NCBI GenBank assembly: GCA_003331065.1 | Contig: QENB01000009.1 | Location: 20,807 to 84,806 of the forward strand | Length of the DNA: 64,000 nucleotides | Reading direction: 5' to 3' | Source: Candidatus Tokpelaia sp. JSC188 | GTDB taxonomy: Bacteria; Pseudomonadota; Alphaproteobacteria; Rhizobiales; Rhizobiaceae | Shown here: piece after piece, positions 19,337 through 29,026 of the stretch | Numbering within the stretch: position 1 is the first letter of the stretch | How the letters are laid out: each line of letters begins with the position of its first letter | Made by a program: the position numbers and the translations under genes | Notes under the pieces: generated by a model | What the model saw: the letters and a program-made list of their open reading frames with translations, nothing else | What the model was told of the DNA's origin: nothing | Database searches by the model: none

Positions 19337-20044
19337 ATGTCAACTGGCCATTCTGTCTTAATTATCCGACCTTATCTAGCGGCACAACGGACAGCTGCAC
19401 TGGTTGCGGCAAGGGGGTTTGTGCCTTTTGTTATACCGTTAAGTGCAACATTGCCACTTTCTACTTTATTTCCTGATAAACATTATGATGCGCTAATCGC
19501 TACAAGCGAGAATGCCTTTTTGAAAGGCTTTCCGCAAAGTGCTGCATATCTCACGGCACTACCGCTTTATTGTGTTGGAGAGCGCACTGCCTCAGCTGCG
19601 CGAGAAAAGGGATTTAATATCATCGCCGCCGTTGAAAAAGACATCGATGCGCTGTGCACTATCCTTGATGGCAAAACAAAATTGCACTTCTTATATCTTG
19701 CTGGGAAACAACGCCGCTCTATGCTCGAAAAACACTTGCAACAGGTAGGTGCAATAATTGATGTTATTGAACTTTATGAGACTGAGCTGGTGGAAGCTTC
19801 ATGGCAACAGCAAAACGCTTTGCCGGAAGTGATCAATAACGTGCTACTTTATTCTGCAAGTAGTATACAGCTACTTTCTTCGCTCGCAAATATCATTACG
19901 GCTGATACGAGAATTTTGTGCCTTTCACTGCGTATAGCAAAAACTTTGCCTGAGGGTTTTGTGGGTGATATACAGGTCGTTGCAGAGCCGACAGAGAAAT
20001 CCTTACTTTCTCAGCTTTTCTATGGCGTTAAAAATAGAAAATAA
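19337..20044 (+). CDS. hemD: Uroporphyrinogen-III synthase
   Basis: HemD cyclises hydroxymethylbilane with inversion of ring D. It has 235 residues, and the family is poorly conserved in sequence. Seen here are the two-domain pattern starting SVLIIRPYLAAQRTAALVAA, ALIATSENAF, LPLYCVGERTASAAREKGF and the second-domain YLAGKQRRSMLEKHL. The assignment rests mainly on its place directly after hemC and on these motifs. It is followed after 147 bases by the mitofilin-like gene. Confidence 0.9.
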   Translation: MSTGHSVLIIRPYLAAQRTAALVAARGFVPFVIPLSATLPLSTLFPDKHYDALIATSENAFLKGFPQSAAYLTALPLYCVGERTASAAREKGFNIIAAVEKDIDALCTILDGKTKLHFLYLAGKQRRSMLEKHLQQVGAIIDVIELYETELVEASWQQQNALPEVINNVLLYSASSIQLLSSLANIITADTRILCLSLRIAKTLPEGFVGDIQVVAEPTEKSLLSQLFYGVKNRK

Positions 20045-20191
20045 ACTAGTAATGCGAAGATTGAGTGACCAAATTAGAGAAAGCGTTTTATTTAATGGCA
20101 ATTATCGATAATAAAGCTGCGAAGGAACCCATCTTTGTAGAAAAAACCTGTTAGAGTAGAGAATAGTGCACTCCTTGCAGAAAACATATCC

Positions 20192-21226
20192 GTGAAAACT
20201 GATAATTCTAAATTAGATACTAATGTAAAAAAGCAACGTGACTTTGGCCACGGATTTATTTTCATCGCTGGTATTACAGGTGGCATTATTGCCCTCAGCT
20301 GTGATACCATACTTCAATATACAAATCTCTTCCATGTTGGCATTAAAAACCAGCTTATAGAGCTGAGGGACGAACTTATAATTAATATAGCGCTGGTGGA
20401 GAAAGAAAAAATTCTGCTTTCTGAAATACAGAAGAATGTAGCTAAAAGCAAGATTATGGTAACGGATATACAGAATCAGGCCCGTTTCATGATTGATGCA
20501 CTTTCTGAAATCCGCAAAGAGTTAAGTAAAATTGCGAATGGGATAACATCTAATCAACTACAGGAAAATATCAAACAACGAATCAGTGTGTTGGAAATAA
20601 AGCTAAATGAACTTGATAAATTAAAACAGGATGCAGCTTTAGAGAAATTTCAGTTAAAAACTCTGAAAAAGGGGGGGGGGTCCTCAAGAGAGCAGAAACG
20701 GGTAAACAGCACTGATGCAACATTACTTATTGCTGCTGCTAATGCGCTAAAGGCAGCTGTTGACCGTGGTGATTCTTATGCCAACGAATTGCAGACATTT
20801 TCAGCACTAGCTCCATTGAATATCCCTTTAAATCTTCTGAAAATCTATGCTGACAAAGGTCTGCCTTCAGTTTCGGAACTTTCAGCTCGTTTTTCTAGAA
20901 TTGCTGATAAAATTACCCAAACAGAAAATAGCTCCATTGATAATACCACTATTTTAAAAAAACTATGGTCTAATGTGCGGAAAATGGTAATAGTAAGACC
21001 TATAGGTACTGTCAATGGAAATACAGCAAGCGCTATTGCCGCACGGATGGAAATGGCCATTACTGCAGGTGATTATGCACGTGCCTTCAATGAATGGAAA
21101 ACACTATCCTCGCGCGGGCAGTTTGTCTCCGCAGACTTCATGAAAATACTTCAGGGTCGCTATGAAATAGATAACTTGCTTTCCCGGTTTATATTCAGAG
21201 CATTTGCAGCAGGAATTAAGGAATAG
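20192..21226 (+). CDS. Mitofilin/Mic60-like inner membrane protein
   Basis: This is the alphaproteobacterial relative of the mitochondrial cristae protein Mic60. It has 344 residues (GTG start). After a short basic N-terminus there is one membrane segment, FIFIAGITGGIIALSCDTIL. A long coiled coil runs from about residue 55 to 150, and a C-terminal domain contains RPIGTVNGNTASAIAARMEM, the mitofilin signature region. Its position between hemD and hemY matches other alphaproteobacteria, where it has been linked to membrane folding and envelope contacts. It is short for the family, the coiled coil being reduced. A run of ten G at 20671-20680 lies in frame between the coiled coil and the C-terminal domain, encoding a Gly-rich hinge. 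Confidence 0.85.
   Translation: MKTDNSKLDTNVKKQRDFGHGFIFIAGITGGIIALSCDTILQYTNLFHVGIKNQLIELRDELIINIALVEKEKILLSEIQKNVAKSKIMVTDIQNQARFMIDALSEIRKELSKIANGITSNQLQENIKQRISVLEIKLNELDKLKQDAALEKFQLKTLKKGGGSSREQKRVNSTDATLLIAAANALKAAVDRGDSYANELQTFSALAPLNIPLNLLKIYADKGLPSVSELSARFSRIADKITQTENSSIDNTTILKKLWSNVRKMVIVRPIGTVNGNTASAIAARMEMAITAGDYARAFNEWKTLSSRGQFVSADFMKILQGRYEIDNLLSRFIFRAFAAGIKE
20671..20680 (+). repeat. G10 homopolymer inside the mitofilin-like gene
   Basis: Ten consecutive G, preceded by five A, lie within the coding frame (KKGGGSS). In an AT-rich genome such a run is rare and prone to slippage; loss or gain of one base would cut off the conserved C-terminal domain. It could be a phase-variable switch, a mutation in progress, or a sequencing artefact. 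Confidence 0.9.
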
Positions 21227-21239
21227 GAAAATATCGATA

Positions 21240-22571
21240 GTGCGTGGTTTTTTCTATCTTCTATTGATTGTCATGATTAGTATCAGTTTTGCATGGCTTT
21301 CCAGTTATCCTGGTGAACTTGTAATAACTGTACATGGTACTCGTATCGTATTGTCGCTTTTAACGGCTGTAACAGGTGTTTTGATAGTTTTTTTTTGTGT
21401 CTTTTTTATTTGGCGGATATCGAGATATGTTATATTTGCACCGCTTTTGTTGAAACGTTATATGCAAACTTACAGAAAAGACCATGGATATCAGCTACTT
21501 TCTATTGGCTTGTTTGCTGTGTTTGCCGGTGATTCTGCAACAGCTAGGCATATGGCACGGAAAAGCAGTAAATTGCTAAAAGGTCGGGAAGTATTGCTAT
21601 TATTACTTGAATCGCAGACAAAGCTATTGGATCTGGATCATAAGGGAGCTGCCAACTTCTTTGAAAGAATGCGAAGAAATCCACAAACGCGATTGCTGGC
21701 ACTCAAGAGCTTGTTTCAGGAAGCAATCAAAAGCGGCGCAGCAGAAGCCGCTAATCAGTACGCCCAAGAAGCTATGCAGATAAATCCTTGTTTAAAATGG
21801 GCAAATACCGCTGTTACAGAGCGGCTTGCTGCTGAAGGTAGCTGGGGGCAGGCTATTTCCCTGTTTAAAAAATATGCGAAAGCGCAACCTAGGAATGTTG
21901 TTCTCAAGGAAAAATTAGTACATCAGTATGTGATATTGATGATAGGGCAAGCACAGAATCTTAGTTTTTCCCATCCAGAGAAAGCTTGCAAAATTGCCAT
22001 CAAAGCCCATAAATTGCAGCCTTCTTTCGTACCAGCTGTCAATACTGCAGCTCGCATTCTTTTTCATCTGCGGGAAATACGCAAAGGCCTCAGATTGATT
22101 GAAGCAATATGGAAAGAAAGACCGCATCCAGATCTTGGGCTTACATATGTTAACGCTGGTGCTCAAGACGAAGCTCCTATCGAGCGGTTAAAACGTGCTC
22201 AGCAGCTCGCGAGATTTAATCCTTCAAGTCATGAATCGCAAATGCTTGTTGCCAGAACAGCATTGGAAGTTGGAAAAGTAACACTTGCAAACAAGAGTGC
22301 AATAGAGGCTTCTAAAACACAACCGACCAAAAATACATTTCTACTGCTTTCCGATATTGAATCAGCTCTGACTGAAGATCAGGGAAAAATCCGTTGCTGG
22401 CTCACAAAAGCCGTGCGAGCAGATCTGGATATGGCATGGATCTCAGATGGAATCATCTTGAATGAATGGTCACCTTATTCACCGATAACAGGTTGTATAG
22501 GAACCTGTGAATGGAAGATGCCTGCAAGGTATTATCAATCTGTTTCTTATGAGAAGGAAAGTATAGAATGA
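21240..22571 (+). CDS. hemY: HemY-type TPR membrane protein
   Basis: HemY N-terminal family proteins are inner-membrane proteins with cytoplasmic tetratricopeptide repeats, encoded with heme genes; the exact role is unsettled. I start it at GTG 21240 (VRGFFYLLLIVMISISFAW), 13 bases after the mitofilin stop, because homologues open with this membrane helix. From there it has 443 residues. A second membrane helix, LSLLTAVTGVLIVFFCVFFI, follows; helical repeats extend over most of the rest (for example AIKAHKLQPSFVPAVNTAAR), and a C-terminal tail has ADLDMAWISDGIILNEWSPY. It is translationally close to the upstream gene, ending the hem cluster. Confidence 0.88.
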   Translation: MRGFFYLLLIVMISISFAWLSSYPGELVITVHGTRIVLSLLTAVTGVLIVFFCVFFIWRISRYVIFAPLLLKRYMQTYRKDHGYQLLSIGLFAVFAGDSATARHMARKSSKLLKGREVLLLLLESQTKLLDLDHKGAANFFERMRRNPQTRLLALKSLFQEAIKSGAAEAANQYAQEAMQINPCLKWANTAVTERLAAEGSWGQAISLFKKYAKAQPRNVVLKEKLVHQYVILMIGQAQNLSFSHPEKACKIAIKAHKLQPSFVPAVNTAARILFHLREIRKGLRLIEAIWKERPHPDLGLTYVNAGAQDEAPIERLKRAQQLARFNPSSHESQMLVARTALEVGKVTLANKSAIEASKTQPTKNTFLLLSDIESALTEDQGKIRCWLTKAVRADLDMAWISDGIILNEWSPYSPITGCIGTCEWKMPARYYQSVSYEKESIE

Positions 22572-23207
22572 TCACAACTAGATTGAATCTTCTTCGCTAG
22601 GAATTAATTCTGCTATCATGTCAAGCAACAAAGCGCCGCTTCAGAACAAAAAATCCTATACACCTTTCACTCGTACCATCGTCGACGATCCGGGGCAAGT
22701 AGCGATAATGTGGAGGAGCGTAATATTTCAAGAAATAATTTTCGTTTATTTTAATGGTTTAGGAAATAACTTGAAACGTATACATGAACTAATGTTTGGT
22801 TACTCAAAAATAGAGAAAACAGAAGGCAGTATTTTAAGCATATAAGTGAAAGGCAGGACTTTAGAGTTTATAATTTTCCGGTTGAAAAAGAAAATTAGCT
22901 TCTATGTAGATAAAACAACAGTGAAAATTTCTTCGTTTGACTCATTCTTTAGAGTAGATCAGTAATCAGTGTACAGTTTTGTGAGGTTATTTCCTTTTTA
23001 GGTTTACAATCAATCAAATTGTGGAGAAAGTGAGTAATGAAAACTCTTATCAAGGCTGAAAAATTCCTGAATTTTTCTAAGTTAATGCTAATTAATAGCT
23101 ATTGATATTAAAAATAAGCAGGACGACATCATAGCAGTCATTTGAAAAATGTCAGAATAAAATAAAGATCAATTAAACCGTTTTTGCTTAATGTATCAAT
23201 ATTAAAT
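22572..23207. other. Gene-free stretch after hemY
   Basis: This stretch contains an open frame at 22618-22845 (75 codons, MSSNKAPLQNKKSY...) with only a weak upstream TAGGAA and no known domain, and a 22-codon frame at 23038 preceded by GTGGAGAAAG. I cannot support either as a gene. Otherwise AT-rich with nothing recognised. Confidence 0.4.
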
Positions 23208-23234
23208 TTCGTCATAAAGAGGGGTGATGACGAA
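23208..23234 (-). terminator. Hairpin after the carboxyspermidine genes
   Basis: TTCGTCAT and ATGACGAA form a perfect 8-base stem with an 11-base loop, 36 bases past the stop of the minus-strand dehydrogenase gene. On the minus strand it is followed by an AT-rich tract rather than a clean U run, so termination is likely but not certain. Confidence 0.5.
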
Positions 23235-23269
23235 CTAGACCTTGCGGGTTTGCATCTGTTTTTATATTG

Positions 23270-24508
23270 TTAAAATGTTAGCAATTTGTCATCTTTTCCT
23301 TCACGGATACGTGTCGGTAGTCCCATTTTATTCAAGAGGGACAAAAACGAATGAGGAGGAAGCTCCTCGACATTGACCATAGTTTTGACATCCCATTCAC
23401 CTTTGGCAATCAAAACCGCAGCAGCAACTGTCGGCACACCTGCTGTATAGGAAATACCCTGTGCACCGGTTTCAGCATAAGCATTTTCATGATTAGCGAT
23501 ATTATAGATAAATACTTCGCGCATTTTATTATTTTTTGTACCTTTCACAAAGTCTCCAATACAAGTATTTCCTGTATAATTAGGTGCAAGAGAAGCGGGG
23601 TTAGGAAGAACAGCTTTGACAACTTTTAATGGTATAACTTCAAGCCCTTCAGCTGTTTTCACAGGTTTTTCAGAAAGAAGGCCAAGATTATTCAGGACCG
23701 TAAACACATTAATATAATGTTCTCCAAATCCCATCCAAAATCGGATATTAGGGACATCTAAATTTTGTGATAAAGAATGAATTTCGTCATGACCTGTCAT
23801 GTAGGTAGTGCACGTTCCTACGACTGGCAATTCCCAATCTTTACGAATCTCAAACATTTGATTTACGGTCCATTTGCGATTCTGCCATGATAAGACTTGG
23901 CCTGTAAACTCACGAAAATTGATTTCTGGGTCAAAATTAGTAGCGAACCAGCGGTCATGACTACCGGTATTAACATCAATGATATCAATCTCATCAATGC
24001 GGTCAAAATAATCATCGCGCGCGAGCGCCGCGTAAGCATTAACAACACCAGGATCAAAACCGATCCCAAGAACCGCTGTTATACGGGCTTTTTTGCATTC
24101 TTCACGGCGTGGCCATTCGTAATTCCTATACCACGGTGGTGGTTCACAAACTTGAAGAGGATCTTCATGGATTGCCGTATCAATATAGGCAGCTTTCGCT
24201 TCAATACATGCACTAAGCACAGCCATATTCAGAAAAGCAGAACCAACATTGAGGACAATTTGCGCTTTTGTCTTGCGAATAAGCGCAGCTGTCGCAGCAA
24301 TATCCATTGCATCAAGTGTATGGGTTTTAAAAATACCTTGGGTTTTAAAGGCATTTTTTTCTTTAACGGAAGTGACAATTGCTTTGCATTTGGCTTCAGT
24401 TCTGGAAGCAATATGAAGATCACCGAGAATATCATTATTCTGAGCGCATTTATGAGCAACAACTTGTGCTACACCTCCAGCACCGATAATCAGAATATTC
24501 TTTTTCAT
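23270..24508 (-). CDS. Carboxynorspermidine/carboxyspermidine dehydrogenase
   Basis: This saccharopine-dehydrogenase-like enzyme reductively condenses aspartate semialdehyde with putrescine (or diaminopropane) to carboxyspermidine (or carboxynorspermidine). It has 412 residues. The N-terminal Rossmann motif is ILIIGAGGVAQVVAHKCA. Then come VLNVGSAFLNMAVLSACIEA and AAYIDTAIHEDP, with GIGFDPGVVNAYAALA in the middle and ETGAQGISYTAGVPTVAAA toward the C-terminus. It is read after the decarboxylase gene, 39 bases downstream on the same strand, so both steps of the route are encoded together. Confidence 0.92.
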   Translation of the reverse strand: MKKNILIIGAGGVAQVVAHKCAQNNDILGDLHIASRTEAKCKAIVTSVKEKNAFKTQGIFKTHTLDAMDIAATAALIRKTKAQIVLNVGSAFLNMAVLSACIEAKAAYIDTAIHEDPLQVCEPPPWYRNYEWPRREECKKARITAVLGIGFDPGVVNAYAALARDDYFDRIDEIDIIDVNTGSHDRWFATNFDPEINFREFTGQVLSWQNRKWTVNQMFEIRKDWELPVVGTCTTYMTGHDEIHSLSQNLDVPNIRFWMGFGEHYINVFTVLNNLGLLSEKPVKTAEGLEVIPLKVVKAVLPNPASLAPNYTGNTCIGDFVKGTKNNKMREVFIYNIANHENAYAETGAQGISYTAGVPTVAAAVLIAKGEWDVKTMVNVEELPPHSFLSLLNKMGLPTRIREGKDDKLLTF

Positions 24509-24547
24509 TCCCGATTTATCTCCTTAATATCTTGAATGAAGTTTTTT

Positions 24548-25645
24548 TTATGATAAATTTGTCATATAATCAGTATAATCGAAATTGCGAATAAGGCGAT
24601 GCGTACCATCGAATTCTCTAATAACAATTCCTGGCATTGCAAGGCCGTTAAACCAATTTTTCTTGACCATTGTATAGCCGCCAGCATCTTGGATAGAGAG
24701 ACGATCCCCAGGTTTTAGTTTTTTAGGAAATTGAAATGTGCCGAAAATATCACCGGCAAGGCATGATTTTCCGCAGATCATAATCTCATGCGCACCTTTA
24801 TTGGGCTCAAGCTCCGCATTTTCTCGATAAATAAGCAGATCAAGCATATGAGCTTGAATAGAGCTATCAACAATAGCAAGATCCTTGCCATTATTGAAGG
24901 TATCAAGAACTGTGATCTCAAGTGTTGTGGAATTGCTGATTGCTGCTTCCCCTGGTTCAAGATAAACTGTAACATCATAAGTATCAGAGAATTTTTTTAA
25001 CCGGTTAGCAAAAGTATCGATTGGATAGTTTTTCCCTGTGAAATGAATTCCACCACCGAGACTTACCCATTCAACTTCGAAAAAAAACGCTCCGAACTTT
25101 TTTTCGATGTCATTCAGCATCTGATCAAAAAGAAAAAAATCACTGTTCTCACAGTTATTGTGAATCATGAAGCCACTGATGTCATTAATAATCTCTTTAA
25201 TCTTTTCCTGTTTAGATTCTCCAAGACGACTGAAAGGTCGAGAAGGATCAGCGAGATCAAAGCTTGATGAACTGATTTGTGGATTAAGACGCAGTCCACG
25301 CTGAATTGTGGCAGAATTTGGGTAAAAACGTCGCAATTGCCCGATAGAATTAAAAATGATTTTATCAGCACAGCTGATAGCTGCATCAATTTCGTGATCA
25401 GCCCAAGCAACGGAATAAGCATGGGTTTCTTTACCAAATTTTTCACGCCCTAGCCGAACTTCAAAAAGCGAAGATGACGTGGTTCCATCCATATAATCAC
25501 GCATAAAATCAAAAATCGACCAAGTGGCAAAACATTTCAAAGCCAGTAATACCTTGGCACCTGAGCGCTCACGTAAATAGGCGATTGTTTCCATATTGTG
25601 CAGGAGACGAGATTTATCAATCAGATAGTAAGGAGTTGGGATCAT
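24548..25645 (-). CDS. nspC: Carboxynorspermidine/carboxyspermidine decarboxylase
   Basis: This PLP enzyme of the alanine racemase-fold decarboxylases removes CO2 to give spermidine or norspermidine. It has 365 residues from ATG 25645 (MIPTPYYLIDKSRLL), where homologues begin; an in-frame ATG at 25687 would add 14 residues without a ribosome site. The PLP Lys is in LLALKCFATWS, and the stretch YMDGTTSSSLFEVRLGREKF is a family hallmark. WVSLGGGIHFT is the phosphate loop, EPGEA the substrate site, and CLAGDIFGTFQFP the catalytic Cys region. It is first in the two-gene operon. Confidence 0.94.
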   Translation of the reverse strand: MIPTPYYLIDKSRLLHNMETIAYLRERSGAKVLLALKCFATWSIFDFMRDYMDGTTSSSLFEVRLGREKFGKETHAYSVAWADHEIDAAISCADKIIFNSIGQLRRFYPNSATIQRGLRLNPQISSSSFDLADPSRPFSRLGESKQEKIKEIINDISGFMIHNNCENSDFFLFDQMLNDIEKKFGAFFFEVEWVSLGGGIHFTGKNYPIDTFANRLKKFSDTYDVTVYLEPGEAAISNSTTLEITVLDTFNNGKDLAIVDSSIQAHMLDLLIYRENAELEPNKGAHEIMICGKSCLAGDIFGTFQFPKKLKPGDRLSIQDAGGYTMVKKNWFNGLAMPGIVIREFDGTHRLIRNFDYTDYMTNLS

Positions 25646-26296
25646 TAGATTTTCTCTGCATTGAACTGTTTCTTTTAACGCATACACGATTGTCTTCGTA
25701 TTTAGAAAAATGCGTAAGTAAAGAGGAAGTATGGAAAAAATGCAACCTTATAATGCGTAAGGATGCTTCTATTTATTCCATAACATACCTTTTCAAGGGA
25801 AAAGACTCTATGCTCTCTTTGAATAGCCGATTCTATCAGTTTTATTTTACCTACAGTATGGTAGAGTAGAGCTTGATATATCAATTGCAACAGCGCTCAA
25901 GTTGCAAAATCTGCGGATTTTTTAGATAGAATATTGGAAATGAATGAGGAGTAGGAGAGATTCTGATGTGCTATCAATATTGATATGGCAACGCATGCTG
26001 CGTAATTTCTTTAGACTTTGCACACTGCTACTTAATACTAAGGTTATATTCGCACAGGATGGCAGAAAATTTCTGTAAATCTTCTATGACAAGTGGTATA
26101 TTACAATGCAATTTTTCTATAGACAGAGAGAATAAGGGGTATTTGCCTTAACTGCATTGAAACACCTAAAAACTGCTCAGAGCAAATGAAAATACAGCAA
26201 TGAAAAAGATAAACATAACAATAAAATACTCATTGTCGCACAGCAATAATGTTAAAGACAAGCACAATAAAATAACAATTTGCTCTTGCGAAAGAT
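25646..26296. other. Gene-free stretch upstream of nspC and downstream of infC
   Basis: About 650 bases, very AT-rich, with short frames only. The part next to 25646 should hold the nspC promoter. No conserved element is recognised before the infC terminator at 26297. Confidence 0.5.
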
Positions 26297-26323
26297 AAAC
26301 ACCCACTTTCCAAGTGGGTGTTT
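26297..26323 (-). terminator. Rho-independent terminator of infC
   Basis: A perfect 12-base stem, AAACACCCACTT with AAGTGGGTGTTT, and a 3-base loop, 20 bases past the infC stop. The arm on the minus strand ends in GTTTATC. This is the strongest terminator-like hairpin in the window. Confidence 0.85.
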
Positions 26324-26342
26324 CCGCGCCTTGACTTTAATT

Positions 26343-26879
26343 TTATCTGGGAGATAATACCATCATCATCTGTCGGCCCTCAAGTTTAGCCTCCGCTTCA
26401 ATCTTAGCTATATCAATAGTGTCTTCTTTTACACGTCCGAGCAACTTTATGCCCAATTCCTGATGTGCCATTTCACGGCCACGGAAACGCAGTGTAATTT
26501 TAACCTTGTCACCATCATCCAAAAAACGGGCAACTGCTTTCATCTTCACCTCATAATCATGGATATCAATGTTAGGTCGCATTTTGATTTCTTTGATTTC
26601 AATCGTTTTCTGCTTTTTGCGCGCTTCTGATGCTTTCTTTTGATTTTGATATTTCAATTTTCCTAAATCAATTATCTTGCACACTGGTGGTTCAGCAGTT
26701 GGAACGATTTCGACAAGGTCAAGCTCGGCCTTTTCTGCAAGGGCAAGTGCATCATCTATCGAAATAACACCACGATTCTGCCCTTCTGCATCAATAAGCT
26801 GAATATAAGAGGCGCAAATGTCCCGATTAGATCGTGGTCCATCTTTTTGTATAGGGAATGTTTTGAAAGGTCGGCGAAT
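26343..26879 (-). CDS. infC: Translation initiation factor IF-3, AUU start
   Basis: IF-3 binds the 30S subunit, blocks premature 50S joining and checks the start codon. The frame reaches 178 residues only when begun at ATT 26879 (then [20 protein letters not shown]); the first ATG at 26684 would remove the whole N-terminal domain. AAGGAG lies nine bases upstream. ATT is the known rare start of infC in E. coli, where it permits self-regulation because IF-3 rejects non-standard starts; the same is inferred here. The N-terminal domain has [20 protein letters not shown] and the C-terminal domain has [32 protein letters not shown] and the final MMMVLSPR. The gene is separated from rpmI-rplT. Confidence 0.95.
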   Translation of the reverse strand: MRRPFKTFPIQKDGPRSNRDICASYIQLIDAEGQNRGVISIDDALALAEKAELDLVEIVPTAEPPVCKIIDLGKLKYQNQKKASEARKKQKTIEIKEIKMRPNIDIHDYEVKMKAVARFLDDGDKVKITLRFRGREMAHQELGIKLLGRVKEDTIDIAKIEAEAKLEGRQMMMVLSPR

Positions 26880-27214
26880 GATCGTGTTCTCCTTAAATTG
26901 TTAAACTACTTCATATTGATGTTATGAAAGTAAGATATCATAAACACTTTATAGTATATTTTTACATAATTTCGAGAAGAAAGTTGTCATTTTACCCTAA
27001 TCTTCTAGATGAATATTATCTTTTTTTGATTTCTTTCGCATTGGGAATAGCTATGAGAAAGTTGATTTTTTATCATCTTTGGAAAAAATAATAGCATACC
27101 AGTCTGAAAAGGTTTCACAATCAGGAAAATCTGACATTTTGAATGTTTTCATTCTCCTGCTAACAAAGTATTTGCAGAATGGGGTGAAAAATTTTTGAAA
27201 GGTTAGTTTATGTA
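26880..27214. other. Divergent promoter region between infC and the hydrolase
   Basis: 335 AT-rich bases between two divergent genes. On the minus strand AAGGAG at 26894-26889 is the infC ribosome site. No further structure is evident. Confidence 0.5.
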
Positions 27215-27979
27215 ATGAATAAAAATGCTTCTCTACAATTTCTGAGTGTTGATGGGATAGAGATTGCTGTTCGCTATCGACAGGGTAATAAAATGCCAGG
27301 ACTTGTTTGGCTTGGAGGATATCGCTCTGATATGATGGGGTTTAAAGCAGTTGCTGTTGATGCTCTTGCCGCTCGTCTTGGAATTGCAGCACTTCGTCAT
27401 GATTATTCAGGTCACGGTGCTTCACAAGGAGATTTTTCCAAAGGCACTATATCTCTGTGGCTTCGGCAAAGTCTTTCTATTTTTAAGCATTTTACTAGAG
27501 GGCCGCAAATTTTGATCGGTTCATCCATGGGCGGGTGGATAGCTTTGCGTATGGCAGAGGAACTAAAAAAGTGTCATATCGGGCTTGCTGGTATGGTGTT
27601 GATTGCTCCTGCACCTGATTTTACCAACAGGCTTCTTGAGGTAAAACAGAGGCAATCACAAAGGCGAAAGCTTGACGCAAAGGATTCTTTCGAAATTCGA
27701 TCAGAATATAAAACACTCTCTTATACACAAGCATTAATTGAAGATGGAGAAAATAATCTGGTTATGGAAGGTCTTATTGATCCTGGATGTCCTGTTCATA
27801 TTTTGCAAGGTATGCAGGATGACATAGTGCCTTATGAACATACGCTAAAATTGATGGAATATTTGCCTTTGGGAGATGTGACTTTAACTTTTGTTAAGGA
27901 TGGTGATCATCGCTTATCACGTTCACAGGATATTGATCTTTTAGAAAGAATTATTCAATTTTTTCTTACTGCTGCTTGA
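27215..27979 (+). CDS. Alpha/beta hydrolase, ABHD10-like
   Basis: Serine hydrolase of the alpha/beta fold, 254 residues; close to the family that includes mitochondrial ABHD10, a protein depalmitoylase, so an acyl-thioesterase activity is possible. Substrate in bacteria is unknown. Seen are VWLGGYRSDMMGFKA (oxyanion region), RHDYSGHGASQGDF, the nucleophile elbow IGSSMGGWIALRM (Ser), the acid in ILQGMQDDIVP and the final His in VKDGDHRLSR, so the catalytic triad is complete. It sits divergently beside infC, an arrangement also found in other rhizobia. Confidence 0.88.
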   Translation: MNKNASLQFLSVDGIEIAVRYRQGNKMPGLVWLGGYRSDMMGFKAVAVDALAARLGIAALRHDYSGHGASQGDFSKGTISLWLRQSLSIFKHFTRGPQILIGSSMGGWIALRMAEELKKCHIGLAGMVLIAPAPDFTNRLLEVKQRQSQRRKLDAKDSFEIRSEYKTLSYTQALIEDGENNLVMEGLIDPGCPVHILQGMQDDIVPYEHTLKLMEYLPLGDVTLTFVKDGDHRLSRSQDIDLLERIIQFFLTAA

Positions 27980-29026
27980 TGCAGGAGGTGTATCTTTGAT
28001 TATAAGGGATATAGGATTTTTCAATAAATATTGATAGATTAAGATACAAACGCTGCAAATCGTATGATATAAGAGATGCGCGGGGGGGTTGCTTCAGCTT
28101 TTCCTTTTTCTGATAGTGCATAATTTTTATCATTAAAGTTGTATTAATTAGTAAGTAATTGTTCTCAAGATTAAGAAAAGGGGGGGTGTGGATCACTAGT
28201 CCCATCAAAGTGGGATGATGAGGGAGTTCATTGTATTGTTACATATAATGTAAGATAGATCGAATGGGTTTGCGGATGTTTATAAACAGGTAAGGTGCGA
28301 AAAGTATCTTTTGGCGTATCATGTAGTGATTCTTGATAAAATTATTAGTTTTTAAATTATTTTATAAAATGAGCAATCTCATTGGATCGCAGTCTATATT
28401 TTTAAGTATCGTATAAAAGTTTTCATCTGGACATAGAGGAATGTTGCGTTTGATTAAAATGAGATGGAGAAACATTGCATATGGTCGATCCTAAATAAAG
28501 TTTTTTGATTAATTATGAAGCTAGTAATTTATTTTCATTTAGATAGAGATTGGAAGAAAAGAATAGTATTCTGATACAGATAATATTTTCCATATCCAAA
28601 AAGCCATTGTAATAATTATTGAAGCCGCTTAGCATTTTTTATTTCTGATTCCAAGAAATTACTGTCTTAGGTTGTATGATTTAAACAGATCATGAGAAAT
28701 CATTCTTATGATTTTCGCCTTAAGTAATGCTTGCCTTGTAATTTGATAACAGCCTATTTTACCGTAATCAAACTTTTCTCGCATTGAGAGTATTCTTTGC
28801 GTCTGGGGTTCACACTGAATTCCATAATAGATCTTTTATAAATAATTATAATTATAAAAGTTAAAACATTAGAAGCTAAAATTTTTGATTTATCAGAATC
28901 ACAATTCTTATATGAACTGTACCTGTAAAATCTGGTCGGATTCTTCTTTAAAGAAAAACGGTAGAATTCTACTCTTGTGATTCTTAATTATTGATAAATT
29001 AATTATTTTTAACATTCATTTAGTAA
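27980..29026. other. 1 kb gene-free stretch with two G7 runs
   Basis: No supported gene. Runs of seven G lie at 28082-28088 and 28180-28186, odd in such an AT-rich tract. The rest is AT-rich with stops in all frames, most likely a fully decayed region. Confidence 0.5.

Noticed and set aside
22618..22845. 75-codon frame after hemY
   Set aside because: Weak ribosome site at poor spacing and no domain; could be a remnant but cannot be supported.
23897..24535. 212-codon plus-strand frame opposite the carboxyspermidine dehydrogenase gene
   Set aside because: A shadow of the conserved minus-strand gene; composition is Asn/Ile/Phe-rich and without known motifs.
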